64,000 bases of DNA from Marsupella aquatica. Taxonomy: Eukaryota; Marchantiophyta. Each line of letters starts with the position of its first letter. Positions within the stretch are counted from its first letter, which is position 1. Position numbers and translations under genes: made by a program. Location: assembly GCA_973895155.1 (NCBI GenBank), contig OZ316893.1, positions 16,554,001 through 16,618,000 on the forward strand. Reading direction: 5' to 3'. Shown one piece after another: positions 53,568-63,630 of this stretch. Under the pieces are notes generated by a model. That model did not search any database and had not been told where the DNA came from. It saw nothing but the letters and a program-made list of their open reading frames with translations.

Positions 53568-54289
53568 GAGGTCAAAAGTCCGACACGGAGGTACCGGCTG
53601 CCGAAGGGAAGAGTGATGCAACTCCTCAGGCATCGGAGGCAAACACTAGGGCTCAAGATACCCCAGATCTAGGGACCCCAAATGGTGCTGGCAAGTCCAT
53701 TGTCCTTGTCGATGCAACTAGCACTAAGAAAAAGAAAAAGAGAGGCGTCAGTGAAGACAGAGCAGCATCATCTACTCGAGACATTATTTCCTATCGACTC
53801 CAGAGAGATGTCGGGAATTTTAAACAAAGGTTTTCTCGACACTGTTTTGTGGAGTCCAATTTAAATGAATTTTATGATTCAGTATTTAACAAGGGGCTGA
53901 AGCCCATGTGGGTTACTAAAGTTGAGGCCTGGGGAAAGGATCTGGTAAAGTCAAGAGACCGAGAGAAGGGAGTAATGCGTGGCGGAAAAGAGAGAGGCTT
54001 TAGTGTAGATGTTGGTTTCATCTACATTGCCACTGGATTGAAACCAACACTTCTCGATAGGAAGGTTCCCAAGTGAAACCTTCAGGATTACACTATTCCC
54101 AGCTCTTTCTTCCGAGCAATGGAGCCATTCCTGGCAGACGATGGCCTACTTGCAATTTTACACAGAGGAGACTATGACCAGATATCCAAAGTGATTGCGG
54201 CTTGCCAGGATTCCAAGATTTTCCAGTGTATTTCAACCCACCATGTGGTCATGAGTACACCAATGTATAGGCCCCGATCTGATACTCAG
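53568..54289 (+). pseudogene. ParB/methyltransferase gene, part 3: linker and first methyltransferase half
   Basis: Begins GQKSDTEVP after the giant intron. It has a Lys-rich nuclear-type motif (TKKKKKRG), then RDIISYRLQRDVGNF. The latter part, SSFFRAMEPFLADDGLLAILHRGDYD, resembles the helix and strand after motif IV in DNA amino-methyltransferases. The DPPY/NPPY catalytic motif expected some 30-60 residues earlier is not seen; the best-placed residues read VDVGFIYI. One nonsense codon, TGA at 54074-54076, sits in-frame (Trp is a plausible ancestor). The exon ends DTQ before the donor GTAACA at 54290. Confidence 0.55.
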
Positions 54290-54498
54290 GTAACAATATC
54301 TGTTGCAGATAATAGCGCCTGATGCTACTGTCAGGATTTGCTTTATCTGAACTTCACTTATCTTTCTTAAGGATGAAGGGTTGACTAGCGCCAAGCGCTA
54401 ATATATATGTGTTTGTTTTCTTATACTGCCTTCATTGGGAAACTTTTTTACAGATATTCACACTTACTCTTAATATATTTTGCCACATTTTGTCAAAG
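54290..54498 (+). other. Intron with two TAGCGC palindromes
   Basis: GTAACA..CAAAG borders, phase 0 on both sides. Palindromes at 54313-54327 and 54386-54400. Confidence 0.65.
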
Positions 54499-55023
54499 GG
54501 AAGGGTCCCAAAAGACCCCAAGTTCCGACCACTCTCGAATGCAGAAAACCCTTCCATCACAAACCTCATTGGGTTTTTGTTACCGAGCCATGACCCGACT
54601 CCTGAGCTCCAGTTTGCTGGAAATTCACGCTTGCCTGTGGGTTTCATGCAAACTATTTTGGAATTGGTGACTCTTCCTGGAGATATCGTTATGGACTGGA
54701 CAGTAGGTTCCGGTAGTACATTTGTGGCTGGAGATTATTCTGGTCGCTTTGTTGTTGGGCTGGAAAATCGGCCAGAGTTTGTTGATACTTTTGATAAGGT
54801 CTTGCTCAATCTTTTACAGAACAAAGAAGTGGTTGCACTAACTCTTCCTAACAAGATTCCTGGAAGTAAGAAGCAGGACAGGCTCCGTGCTATTCTAAAT
54901 TTTGATTCTGAAGACAAGAATGAGGGTGGCGATGGTTCTCAACAATCTAAAGATGATGAGGTGTCAAAGAATGTGGTGGACCTTGGATCTGGAGATGAGG
55001 ACAGTGAAGAGTCAGAAGAGTAA
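54499..55023 (+). pseudogene. ParB/methyltransferase gene, part 4: methyltransferase motif X/I segment
   Basis: The frame GRVPKDPKFRP leads to LPVGFMQTILELVTLPGDIVMDWTVGSGST.. and ..GRFVVGLENRPEFVDTFDKVL. This closely follows the C-terminal segment of N6-adenine or N4-cytosine DNA methyltransferases: a helix, PGD.VLDPF.GSGTT (the S-adenosylmethionine loop), then G.FIG.E..PEY. The motif I core D..VGSGST keeps the glycines, while Pro-Phe is replaced by Trp-Thr. The tail is acidic with Ser/Asp/Glu runs. This exon has no internal stop. Together with part 1 the gene is a ParB-plus-methyltransferase fusion, a combination known from bacteria and phages. Confidence 0.6.
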
Positions 55024-55138
55024 TTTTCTTTAGCTTTCTTTCTCTCATTTTATACTTTTTTTCCAAAGATCTCCTCTACTCCCTTGTCTAGAAAATTCCA
55101 CCGATTTCCCCACTTTGACTAAAGAACTCTAGTTCAAC

Positions 55139-55467
55139 TTGTCAGGTCAGGGTGGAATCTTTGGAGGCATTTTCAACTTTGAAGGAAAATCTCTAGGAAT
55201 GTTGTACAGACCCCGGAGGAGCCATTTGTTCTTCCCTCTTATGCTGAAAAGGCGGCATGACGGGCAGATTCAGTCAAGATGCTTACTTGGGAGAGTAAAG
55301 GTCTTAGGCTCAGGAGAGGCTCAGATAGGAAGTTTGTGCAGAACCACTTCGTAGATGACATTGCAAAATCCAAGTATGTGGACGACGAAGCAGAGTCCAC
55401 TGATAGATCAAAAAGTAGCGGTTCTGTATCAGGCTCAAAATCGAGTGGTTGTGGATCTGGTCTTTAG
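55139..55467 (+). pseudogene. Possible last exon of the ParB/methyltransferase gene
   Basis: A frame with an acceptor-like TTGTACAG at 55210 reads PEEPFVLPSYAEKAA, a TGA, then DSVKMLTWESKG, an acidic segment and a Ser/Gly-rich end at 55467. It looks like a degraded C-terminal exon, but the preceding exon already stops at 55021-55023, so an alternative donor before that stop would be needed. Palindromes at 55541-55555 and 55605-55619 follow. Confidence 0.3.
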
Positions 55468-55619
55468 TTCTTTCTTGTTTTATTTACCTCTTTGGGGAGA
55501 ACAGCACAAAAGAAGAACTCCGTGGCGTGTCGTATTAGAGTAGCGCCCGACGCTATTACTCTAGCCGGTAGTTCAAAGAGGTATTGATTAGGATGTTTTC
55601 CTTATAGCGTCGGGCGCTA

Positions 55620-55950
55620 GTATAAATGTACTCAAGGGCCGCTTGAGGTCCAATATAATGTGAAAATTCTTTTTGCACAACGAGTTTTTTATGAAAGTTT
55701 ATGCTCATGATCGGACAAACTTTGGGTAAGGTGCATAATAAAACCTTGACTTTGGGGGTTCAAATGATATTTATTATATATATTGTTATCATTTGGTGTC
55801 TTTTTTTTGTTGCATATTTTCTGGTATGAGTTTTGCTATTTGTTGTTTGTTGTTTGCTGTCACGGAGAGATCCCCCACCATTGAGTAGCGGTCGTGTTGG
55901 AGAGCAAGTGCGGCTTCGTATGGGAGGGGCCACTGGCGGTGCAAGGGGCA
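55620..55950. other. Right flank of unit M, no gene seen
   Basis: AT-rich, no palindromes after 55619. The right border of unit M probably falls here, but I found no inverted repeat matching the 10.4-10.6 kb side. Confidence 0.35.
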
Positions 55951-57260
55951 CTAGGCTGCTTGCTCAAGGTATTCCGTGGAGGCATTTGGGCACCAGGGGC
56001 ACCTAGGCGTGAGTGCTGGGATTGGTGAGGGCGCTAGGTGGCAAGGTCCACCACTAGATGTAGAAGTCCCATCACCAGAAGTAGGTCTCACCTGAGAACT
56101 AGCCGCAGTAGCTAGTTGTTGCTCCAATTGAGCAATCTTAGCGTCCTTAGGATTTGTGGTCATAGTAGGAGCAGCATCTCCTCCTTGTCTCCCTGCATGT
56201 GGCATACCTCGGCCATGATAACCACCTCTACCTCCTCTTCCCTGATCATGTGTGCGTTGTCCTCCTCTCCGTAACTCAGGATGGAGTGAGAAACACCTAT
56301 CCTTGGTGTGTCTAGGGGCTCCACAATGATCACACTACTGCTGATCAGGTGTTGAGGCCCCTCCTGACCCTCTAAGATCAAGGAAATATCATTGCGCGTA
56401 ATCCCCACCATAGGTCCAACATCCTGACTACTATCCAACATAGAAAGGCACAAGTCTCTGGCTGGAGACTCTCGTGCAGTGGGCTTCTCCCTCTGGCTCT
56501 TCCGTGTAGTAGGCTATAGTGTGGATATAGATGCAATCTTTGGCGCTTCCTTGGCAAATCCAAAAGTCACCACTTTCTCATTCACCATATTGAGCTCAGA
56601 AAGTATAAAAACAACTGCCAATGTGGGATCTGCATCCTTAAGTAGAGTGACATCTCTCACTCTGCATCGCAATTCTTTGTCTAGAATTGCATACCAAAAT
56701 TGGACTGCCTGGGCCTCTGTCACTCCCTTGGTGATAGTGATCAATCTGCGCATATGAGTGTATGCCTCACGTAGACTCTCTCCAGCCTTGCACTGAAACT
56801 CCTGGAGACCCTTCAACTTATCAAGTCTCACACCCTGATAGTTCTACTTTGACAGTACCTCAAAGAATTTCACCACAGGGTTAAATGTTGGCGCAACTCC
56901 AGTCCCTATCACAATCACACCGGTAGGAGTGGTGGTGGATGCTGATGGAGTGGTACTAGTGGATGGTGTGCCACTCTGGCTAGTGCTACTAGAAGAAGCA
57001 GCGGCTGTGGCAATGGGTTGGGCAGCCGCACTAGTGCCATAGGTGATGGACACATAATTAGGCGATCAATGTTGCCTCCATGCCTCAATCTCAACCAAAT
57101 GAGCCTTCCAAAACTCATGGTAGTCATCCATGGGTGGCCCCTCCAAATGCTAAAATAATCCTTTCTAGGCCATGAAAGGGGTAAACAACGTGGCGTTACG
57201 TAGTGTCTGCATATCGCACCATGTATCAAACTCCTGGATGAAGTCATCTAGATCAATCGT
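55951..57260 (-). pseudogene. Retrotransposon gag fragment
   Basis: Read on the minus strand from 57260: FIQEFDTWCDMQTLRNATLF, a Ser/Thr/Pro-rich linker, then RLDKLKGLQEFQCKAGESLREAYTHMRRL and WYAILDKELRCRVRD, the helical capsid core of LTR-element gag. Next is a zinc knuckle CDHCGAPRHTKDRC near 56330-56290, then an RGGRGG-type stretch and an IAQLEQQLATA helix. At least four stop codons and frame changes split it. No protease or RT follows before 55.9 kb, so only gag remains. The knuckle spacing fits copia or gypsy gags equally. Confidence 0.7.
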
Positions 57261-58650
57261 GCCAACTGCACCAGAGTATTGTCGTGGGCCCTTTGTAGCC
57301 CCGTACATCTCTTACATGATGAGAAGACTGGTCATAGAGTCCTCGTCAAAATCATTGTTTGAAGCTATGTTGCTGACTACTACCAATGTTGCTAGCCAAA
57401 ACTGCACCCCACTCCGAGTGAAACCGGTCTACCATCCATTGCGTAGCCCCGCAACACCAAAAGAATCTATGATGACCAAATCACAAAATCATAGTCATCA
57501 ATCTAATCTATGTGCTAACCCTAATTGGGCAATCAGTCTCTGCCAGCAACACAAGCACTCACCATGGTGTGTTGGGCATCACTCCAACATCACCATGAGA
57601 GAAATACGCAGCACAACTAGAGTGTCTAGTTTCAAACCCGAATCACTCCTACGGAATCAAACGCCCACACAACATTAACATGGCGTGTCGGCAGGAAGCA
57701 TGTGTAGAGAGGGTCCAACAACAAGAGTGGATAAGCAACAACTTTTCACACCAAGAGTGATCACAAATCAATCACATTCAATGTAGGGCCTTCATAATAG
57801 ACCTCAAGAATCCTGCATCAAATATTCAAGAATCCATCGCAAACGAGCTCAAATAGAGTAGCTAGATGAATTCAAATGTGCATAAAACCCCTAGGGCCTC
57901 ATTCCTTGGACACCAAATGTGGAAGGAAGCATGTACAATGCACCACATAAGAACTATCTAGTTAAGCGCATGAGGGGAGGAATAGCTTTGGGATGGGTGA
58001 CCTCTCACTTGTCATTATGCACCAAATCTGCCACTCCAAAATGACAGTACTTGCAATTCTCCTCATGTACTGCCCGCTCCTGCTCCGCCCTCATGCCCCT
58101 CGTCCCGAGTAACCACAACATTTCCAGGTTCAATCCTTTGTTTTCTTCACAAAAGAACGTTGCGCCCAGCCTATTGGATCCGCGGATACTACCCTTGCAG
58201 CAACCGACCACACATCAATTTTGGCAACATACGCGATTGTCAGTAGTCGCTTTCTTCACAAAAATGCAGCGTCAACTACACAGCAACCCCTCGCATCGTT
58301 GCTACACAATTTGGCAACATTTGCTGTAGTTTCCTTCACAAAAACAGCAATGTCGATGGCTCTCAACCTCCGCAAACCTATTGCGCACGGTTCTAGGACA
58401 TTTTGTGAGCGTTCCTTCACAATAAAATGCTGCGAGCACTCAAAATCAATGTTGTTGTGAACTCAACAACATTCCGACGGATCTGTCCACAAAACAGCAG
58501 CGCGGTACAAATAGCAACCTTCGGCCATCACTTTCCTTCACGAAAAGCATTGGCTATTCCCACTCCAACTCAATCCAGATCTAGACCAGGTCCAGATCTA
58601 ACAACATTCAAGTGGTTGATACCAGTTATCAACCACTGATAACTAATGAT
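57261..58650. repeat. Non-coding region with a recurring CTTCACAAAA motif
   Basis: No credible gene. Between 58144 and 58560 the string TTCCTTCACAAAA (with small changes) occurs about five times at roughly 80-130-bp spacing, together with GCAAC/GTTGC and GCAGC/GCTGC words. It ends just before a decayed CACTA transposase and may be part of its subterminal region or leader. Confidence 0.45.
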
Positions 58651-58652
58651 CC

Positions 58653-59897
58653 TTGCTACCCCCTATTTGTTGGTTTCCCATCATTCCTCGGTTGTTGCAC
58701 ATGTATCGGTGTTCTGACTTGGCAGAGTTGATGGTATGGCATAAGACTCATCGATCAGAGTCTGGTGTCATGCGGTTGCCAATTGACTCCCCTACTCACA
58801 AACATATTGAGGCAACATGGCCAGACTTTGCACATGATCCTCGCCATGTGAGGCTAGGATTGGCATCTGATGGGGTTAACCCTCATTCACTTGGAGGAAA
58901 GGGGCAACCTACATCAGTTTGGCCTACACGTGTGGTTGTCATGAATTACAACCTTCCACCATGGCTATCCATGAAGAAGGGGTTCCTCTTATCTCGGGGG
59001 TCTCACTATATGGGGACCTCCCCATCGCCTGCGACGTTTTTAGGCCTCGAACCCCCTAAAATGTAAGAATTTTTTTTAATTTTTTAACCCCTATAAAGTT
59101 GGAATATTCTTGGAATATTCTAAAAATTGGATTAAAAAGACCCTAATGTTCTTATAAGTCTCAAAATTGAATTTAAAAGACCCTATTGTTCTTCTACAAA
59201 AATTCTTAAGTCTTCCCTTAGAACCAATAAAATGACCCTATCCTTCGTCGCACGTGATATGCCATTTTTGTGGAAGTGAGACCCTCGAGCCTTTTATTGT
59301 CTTTGATTATCCCAAGTTCAAAAAAGGTGAAGAACTTTGACACTTACTTGGCACTATTGGTTGGAGAACTTCAAAAATTATGGGATGGAGTGTGGGCATA
59401 TGATGGCAGGAAAATTATAGGAGGTTTTCCACGTGTCTTTAAATTGAGAGGGATAATTTGTTGGACAATGCATGACTATCCTGGTAAGATGACTTCCATG
59501 CCATTTGCAACCCTTCAATAATGTGCAATATATATTGTTGTTTCTCATGTGACAACCCTAACATAAAGTTTGCATGGTTTGATTTCTTTTGTGTAAGCAG
59601 GGTTTGGTTTTGTCTCTGGATTGCAAACTCACGGGTACAAAGCTTGTTCTACTTATGGCCCAAGCTTAGAGGACATGGCCATATATTGTTCATGGATTAG
59701 AAAGATTGTTTATATTGGGCATACAAAGTTTCTTCCCATAGGGCATGAGATGAGATTTGACCCACTTCTATTTTCCTCCTTTGACATGCCATTTGGTGAT
59801 GAGCGTGAAATTCCTGATGCAACAAGTTTTGCATATTGGAAGTCACTAGCTGATAGGGTGGCAGACCCAAATGATTCCTTCACCTTTGATATAGGAT
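58653..59897 (+). pseudogene. Second CACTA TNP2-type transposase, fragment
   Basis: Transposase_21 motifs in order: DLAELMVWHKTHRS, RHVRLGLASDGVNPHS, VVMNYNLPPWLSMKKGFLL. A 297-bp inserted element (58993-59289) follows, then LLLSLIIPSS, FDTYLALLVGELQKLWDG, RGIICWTMHDYPG, a GT-AG intron (about 59485-59602) and FVSGLQTHGYKACSTYGP, with IVYIGHTKFL. The gene lacks its N-terminus, DUF4218 and DUF4216. It is a different and older copy than the one at 1.9-5.6 kb, which has no intron at the MHDYPG position. Confidence 0.8.
58993..59289. mobile_element. 297-bp inverted-repeat element (MITE) with 8-bp target duplication
   Basis: Terminal inverted repeats CTCGGGGGTCTCAC (58993-59006) and GTGAGACCCTCGAG (59276-59289) match at 13 of 14 positions. 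Flanks are CCTCTTAT (58985-58992) and CCTTTTAT (59290-59297), an 8-bp duplication with one mismatch, which suits a hAT-type element. It splits a transposase codon stretch that reads smoothly once it is removed. The interior is AT-rich and non-coding. Confidence 0.8.
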
Positions 59898-61330
59898 AGA
59901 GGACATCACAACAAAAGCAACACTTATGGTGAGGACCCGCAATGCTGAACATGTGCGGCTTGCACACAAGGCAGAGATGTTGCACCTTGAGTATGTCAGA
60001 CTTGGGATCCTTTCAGCCCAATTTGCATGGTACTTCGAGTACCTTGTTGTTTCCAGGAACAACTACAGCCAGCCTCTACCTGCTTCAGTACCCTTCCCGA
60101 CATCCTTGGTATTTGTGTCTCTTGTACATGACCCGCCAAAAATTAGGTGCCAAGGGTGTGTGCACAGTTGCCAATATGACTGTCTTGCCTGTAGGGCTTT
60201 TGGCCCAGAGTTGGATGACCATTCTCTTGGATGTCGATATTTGCACAGAGCACAATGTATCATCTGGAACCACTCGCCATCCTGTAGTGTGCCTGGTGAT
60301 GTCACTTAGTTGTCCTGCCCTCCCAGACCCCACCATCGGTGCGATTGGTGTCTACACATGTTTGGATCACACGCTCTAGAGGACCACTTATCACACCGCA
60401 TGCATAGACCAGAGACCATTGATCTATAACTTAACACTCTGACTTCAACACAGAGGATATTTACTTAAAATTTGATGTATGAGCAATTTTGGGTCCAGGG
60501 TTTAGGGTCAACAGTACATAACTTATCCTATTATGGCTGCACTAAGTAGAATATCCTAATTTAAGAGGTTAGCAAGCTCACTTAAAAGTCTATATTCAAA
60601 TACTGCTTTCATGACTACTTTAACTTGGTGAACATTGCAACGTTCAATGAATTAATGGGCCATGTGATAACCTGCAAAATTTGATTTATGCCTAACTCAT
60701 TTGTCTCAGCCACTATCATAGCCTATTTAGGATGTATAAATTACAACACTTATCACACTGTGTGACATGGGTTATGTGTCACTTAATCGAGTGTAGGTCC
60801 TAGATTAGGACTTATACGGTCATTAGGACCGTAGCCGTAGCGTAGAGTAGTAGGAATAGCCGTCTTTGCCATTATGAGTAGATTAGGAGTAGGTTAGTTG
60901 ACTAAATGATTATGAATTAAGGGAAGGAAATTATTACGATTGGCCGAGGTACCATGGCGGCGGCGGAGTAAAATTCCGTTAGGAGATCACGCTTGGACCG
61001 AGACACTCAACTTTGGGCCATTATCAACGACCAAAACGGCCTCACCTTCTCACGCTCGGGCTCACCCTAGCACCTCCATAAGAGCTGAGTTGATGGCACC
61101 GCAGCCCATTTGCTCATTCATACCTTTTAGAATTCGCGGACACTGCCATTCACTCTTGCCTTTTGCTCGAATCGAGCTAACTTTTACGAGGAAATTATCG
61201 AAGGGTAAGAGCGGATTGTGGTGGGATTTAGTCAGGGCGAGTAAGGCCTCCACTAGCAAGCAAAACTGCCGGGCGGGGGCACAAACTCAACAAACCAGAC
61301 TACAAAGGTTAGTATGACCCTTACAGCCTT
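59898..61330. other. Stretch with no recognised gene
   Basis: Weak overlapping frames at 59926-60379 and 60940-61317 have no recognisable motif. The first may be a decayed continuation of the second CACTA transposase. Confidence 0.35.
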
Positions 61331-63630
61331 GGGATTTTGGACCTTGTTTAGCGAGGTAGGTGCTAAGTTCTCTGAGACTTACCGGTGCTCTTGCCCCGAG
61401 AAAGCCGCTTACAAACAAAGATACGCGAAGTTGGTGGCCAAGGTAGCATAGGTTAATTGTGAGAAGACAGCCATCACCAGGGATTCGACCTACAACAAGC
61501 TGCGGGACTACATCACCAAGCTATATCTCAGCAAGGAGGGGCTTAGATCGGTAGCAGAGGCGATTCTTGAAGTCCCCGCAAAGTTCTTTAGGCTGAAGGG
61601 CAACCAGAGGCTGACTCAAGCAGAGTTTGACAAGATCCCGGGTTACATCGACCAGCAGATTGCAGTTGAAAAGTGCCAAGAAGACATCAACAGACAACAG
61701 GAAGCGGCGCGTAATCTTACGTTCCTCGGGGAAAGCTCTAACGCCTTCAACTGGGATATGGCTACCCCGACGCCACCCCCAGCCCCTCAGCCAATGACCA
61801 TCGGCGTACCACCAAACCGGTCCCAAGTCCGTCCCGTGAACAACACCGAGTGTTCCTCGAGTTCCGCGCATGTTAGTCCGCAACTTGAGCAACGTTGTCA
61901 GAAGCGGGCAAGGATGACGCCGGCCCCCAAACTGACGGTGCAAACCAACGCTGCCCCTGTACCTGCCCCGGCCAACCCGCCAACTAACCACTCTTGACGA
62001 TCCTCGGATAATCAATAGCCCAACTTATTACAGGTAATCCGCATCCTCGAGGTAGTCTGGACAGCGATCAAGAAACTCGACCACGCGGATTATCTCAAGG
62101 AGCATCAGTTGGAGCAAGTTGCTCACTTGCAATGGAGACCTAACGCAGCCGGGCCAAGGGAGATTTATGAGTTCATCTCCAATTTTGACATCGATGCGGC
62201 AACCACCAAGGTTTCAAGGCAGACCTTATCACTTACGGAGTATCGGTTGGCACAGATCTTTTGTCTGCCAACCGGGCCGGTGTCAGTTGAACTCCAAATT
62301 TGGGATAAGGTGTATACACCCCGACACTTCAAACCCGAGGGTAAGACAGACAACGGGTACAAGCAGGGGTCATGCACCAACTTAGTCTGTATGGAGCAGC
62401 TTAACTTCATATGGACTACCCTACACATAATTGAGCCACGGTCCAAGATCTCCCTCTGTACGATCGTACAGGTGGAATAGTACAAATGGCAGAACTAGGC
62501 CCAACTCTTTTGCCGTAGGTTCTCGGAGGAGCTTAGGCGGGCTCAAGGAGGTATGTCTATCGGGGAAAGGACCTACCTAGGAAGTCACATTGCCATCATC
62601 CTCGCCTAGTACAAGGCACGGCGGGAGGCCAAGGGAAAGAATATGGCCACCTCAGCCCCGACTAGCATCGCCCCCGCTACGAAGGAGGCTACCCCAAGCA
62701 AGCGGACCACTACGCCTTGGGAAAACCCCGAGCCCATGGCCCTAACTAATACTCCGCCACCTCCTCCCATTGAAATCCCTCCGCCCCCTTCCGTTGAGCC
62801 TCCGCTGCCCCCAGTACAACCACCCCCAATCCCTCCACCACCTGAAGAAACCTTCCTCTCCCCATTGTAGACTACGGAGGAGCTTGCCACCCCGCCCGAG
62901 GAACCACCGGTGCCCGAGAGGATGGAGGACTACCAAGTAGCCCCGGGGAGCCTACGACCTGGTCCAGAAGTTTAGCCAAACTATGTGAGGGGAGCTAGCG
63001 ACGTACATTGGGCAAGAGGTCTCGGCGTACTTCCAACCAACCTTCTTCATGTTAGAGCACCAACCACGGATCGTAAGCCGCTTGGAGGAAGAACTCATCA
63101 CAAAGGGGAACAAGATCAGGGCCTCCAAATGCTAGTAGAACACCTCGAAGAGGAGGCTACCACCCGCCGTGAAGAGTTAGTCCGCACCGTTGAACAATGG
63201 GAAGGACTCAACCAGGAGTTGAGCGTGGCGTAAGCAGATCTCAAGAAGTTGGATGACACTGTGCTTCAGTTGCGCTCAGAATCCTTGGCTCGGGTTACCA
63301 GCCTGACCGACCTCAACAACCAATTCCTGCAGGCAGCTCAGCAGGTGGCTAGTCTCTCCGCCGAGCGAGATAAATTGTTGGCGTAGAACCAGATCCATCG
63401 TGACTCCATTGGCCAGCTCAGCCTAGAGGTAGCACGGCTCTAGACCGAGGCCGATGAAGCTACAAACAAGGCAGAGGAGGCGGTACGGGATAACAAGGCC
63501 TTGCAGGACCGCATTACCCTGCTCGTAAGCCAACGGGCAAGACTTGGACCCACTTCTGATCAAGGCGGCTCAAGGTCTTGCCCCGACAAGGGGACAAACC
63601 CTGGTCCGACCACAACACACACATAAGGGG
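61331..63630 (+). pseudogene. Family K-like copy C, distant relative, many TAG codons
   Basis: A single plus-strand theme can be followed for 2.3 kb: LFSEVGAKFSETYRC, DYITKLYLSKEGLR, an AARNLTFLGE..FNWDMATP block comparable to the RAARE..WTPT block of copies A and B, then EYRLAQIFCLPTG (as in FALPTG and FGLPMG), a KTDNGYKQGSCTN segment, a Pro-rich linker (PPPPPIEIPPPPS) and a terminal heptad coiled coil (LKKLDDTVLQLRSE, AEEAVRDNKALQDRI). Of about eleven in-frame stops, most are TAG at places where Gln would fit. The gene is dead but not scrambled. The plan (globular domain, low-complexity linker, coiled coil) matches copies A and B. Confidence 0.5.

Noticed and set aside
61331-63630. Alternative genetic code (TAG read as Gln) to explain the many amber codons
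   Set aside because: The other pseudogenes carry TGA, TAA and TAG alike, and deamination of CAG explains the bias without recoding.
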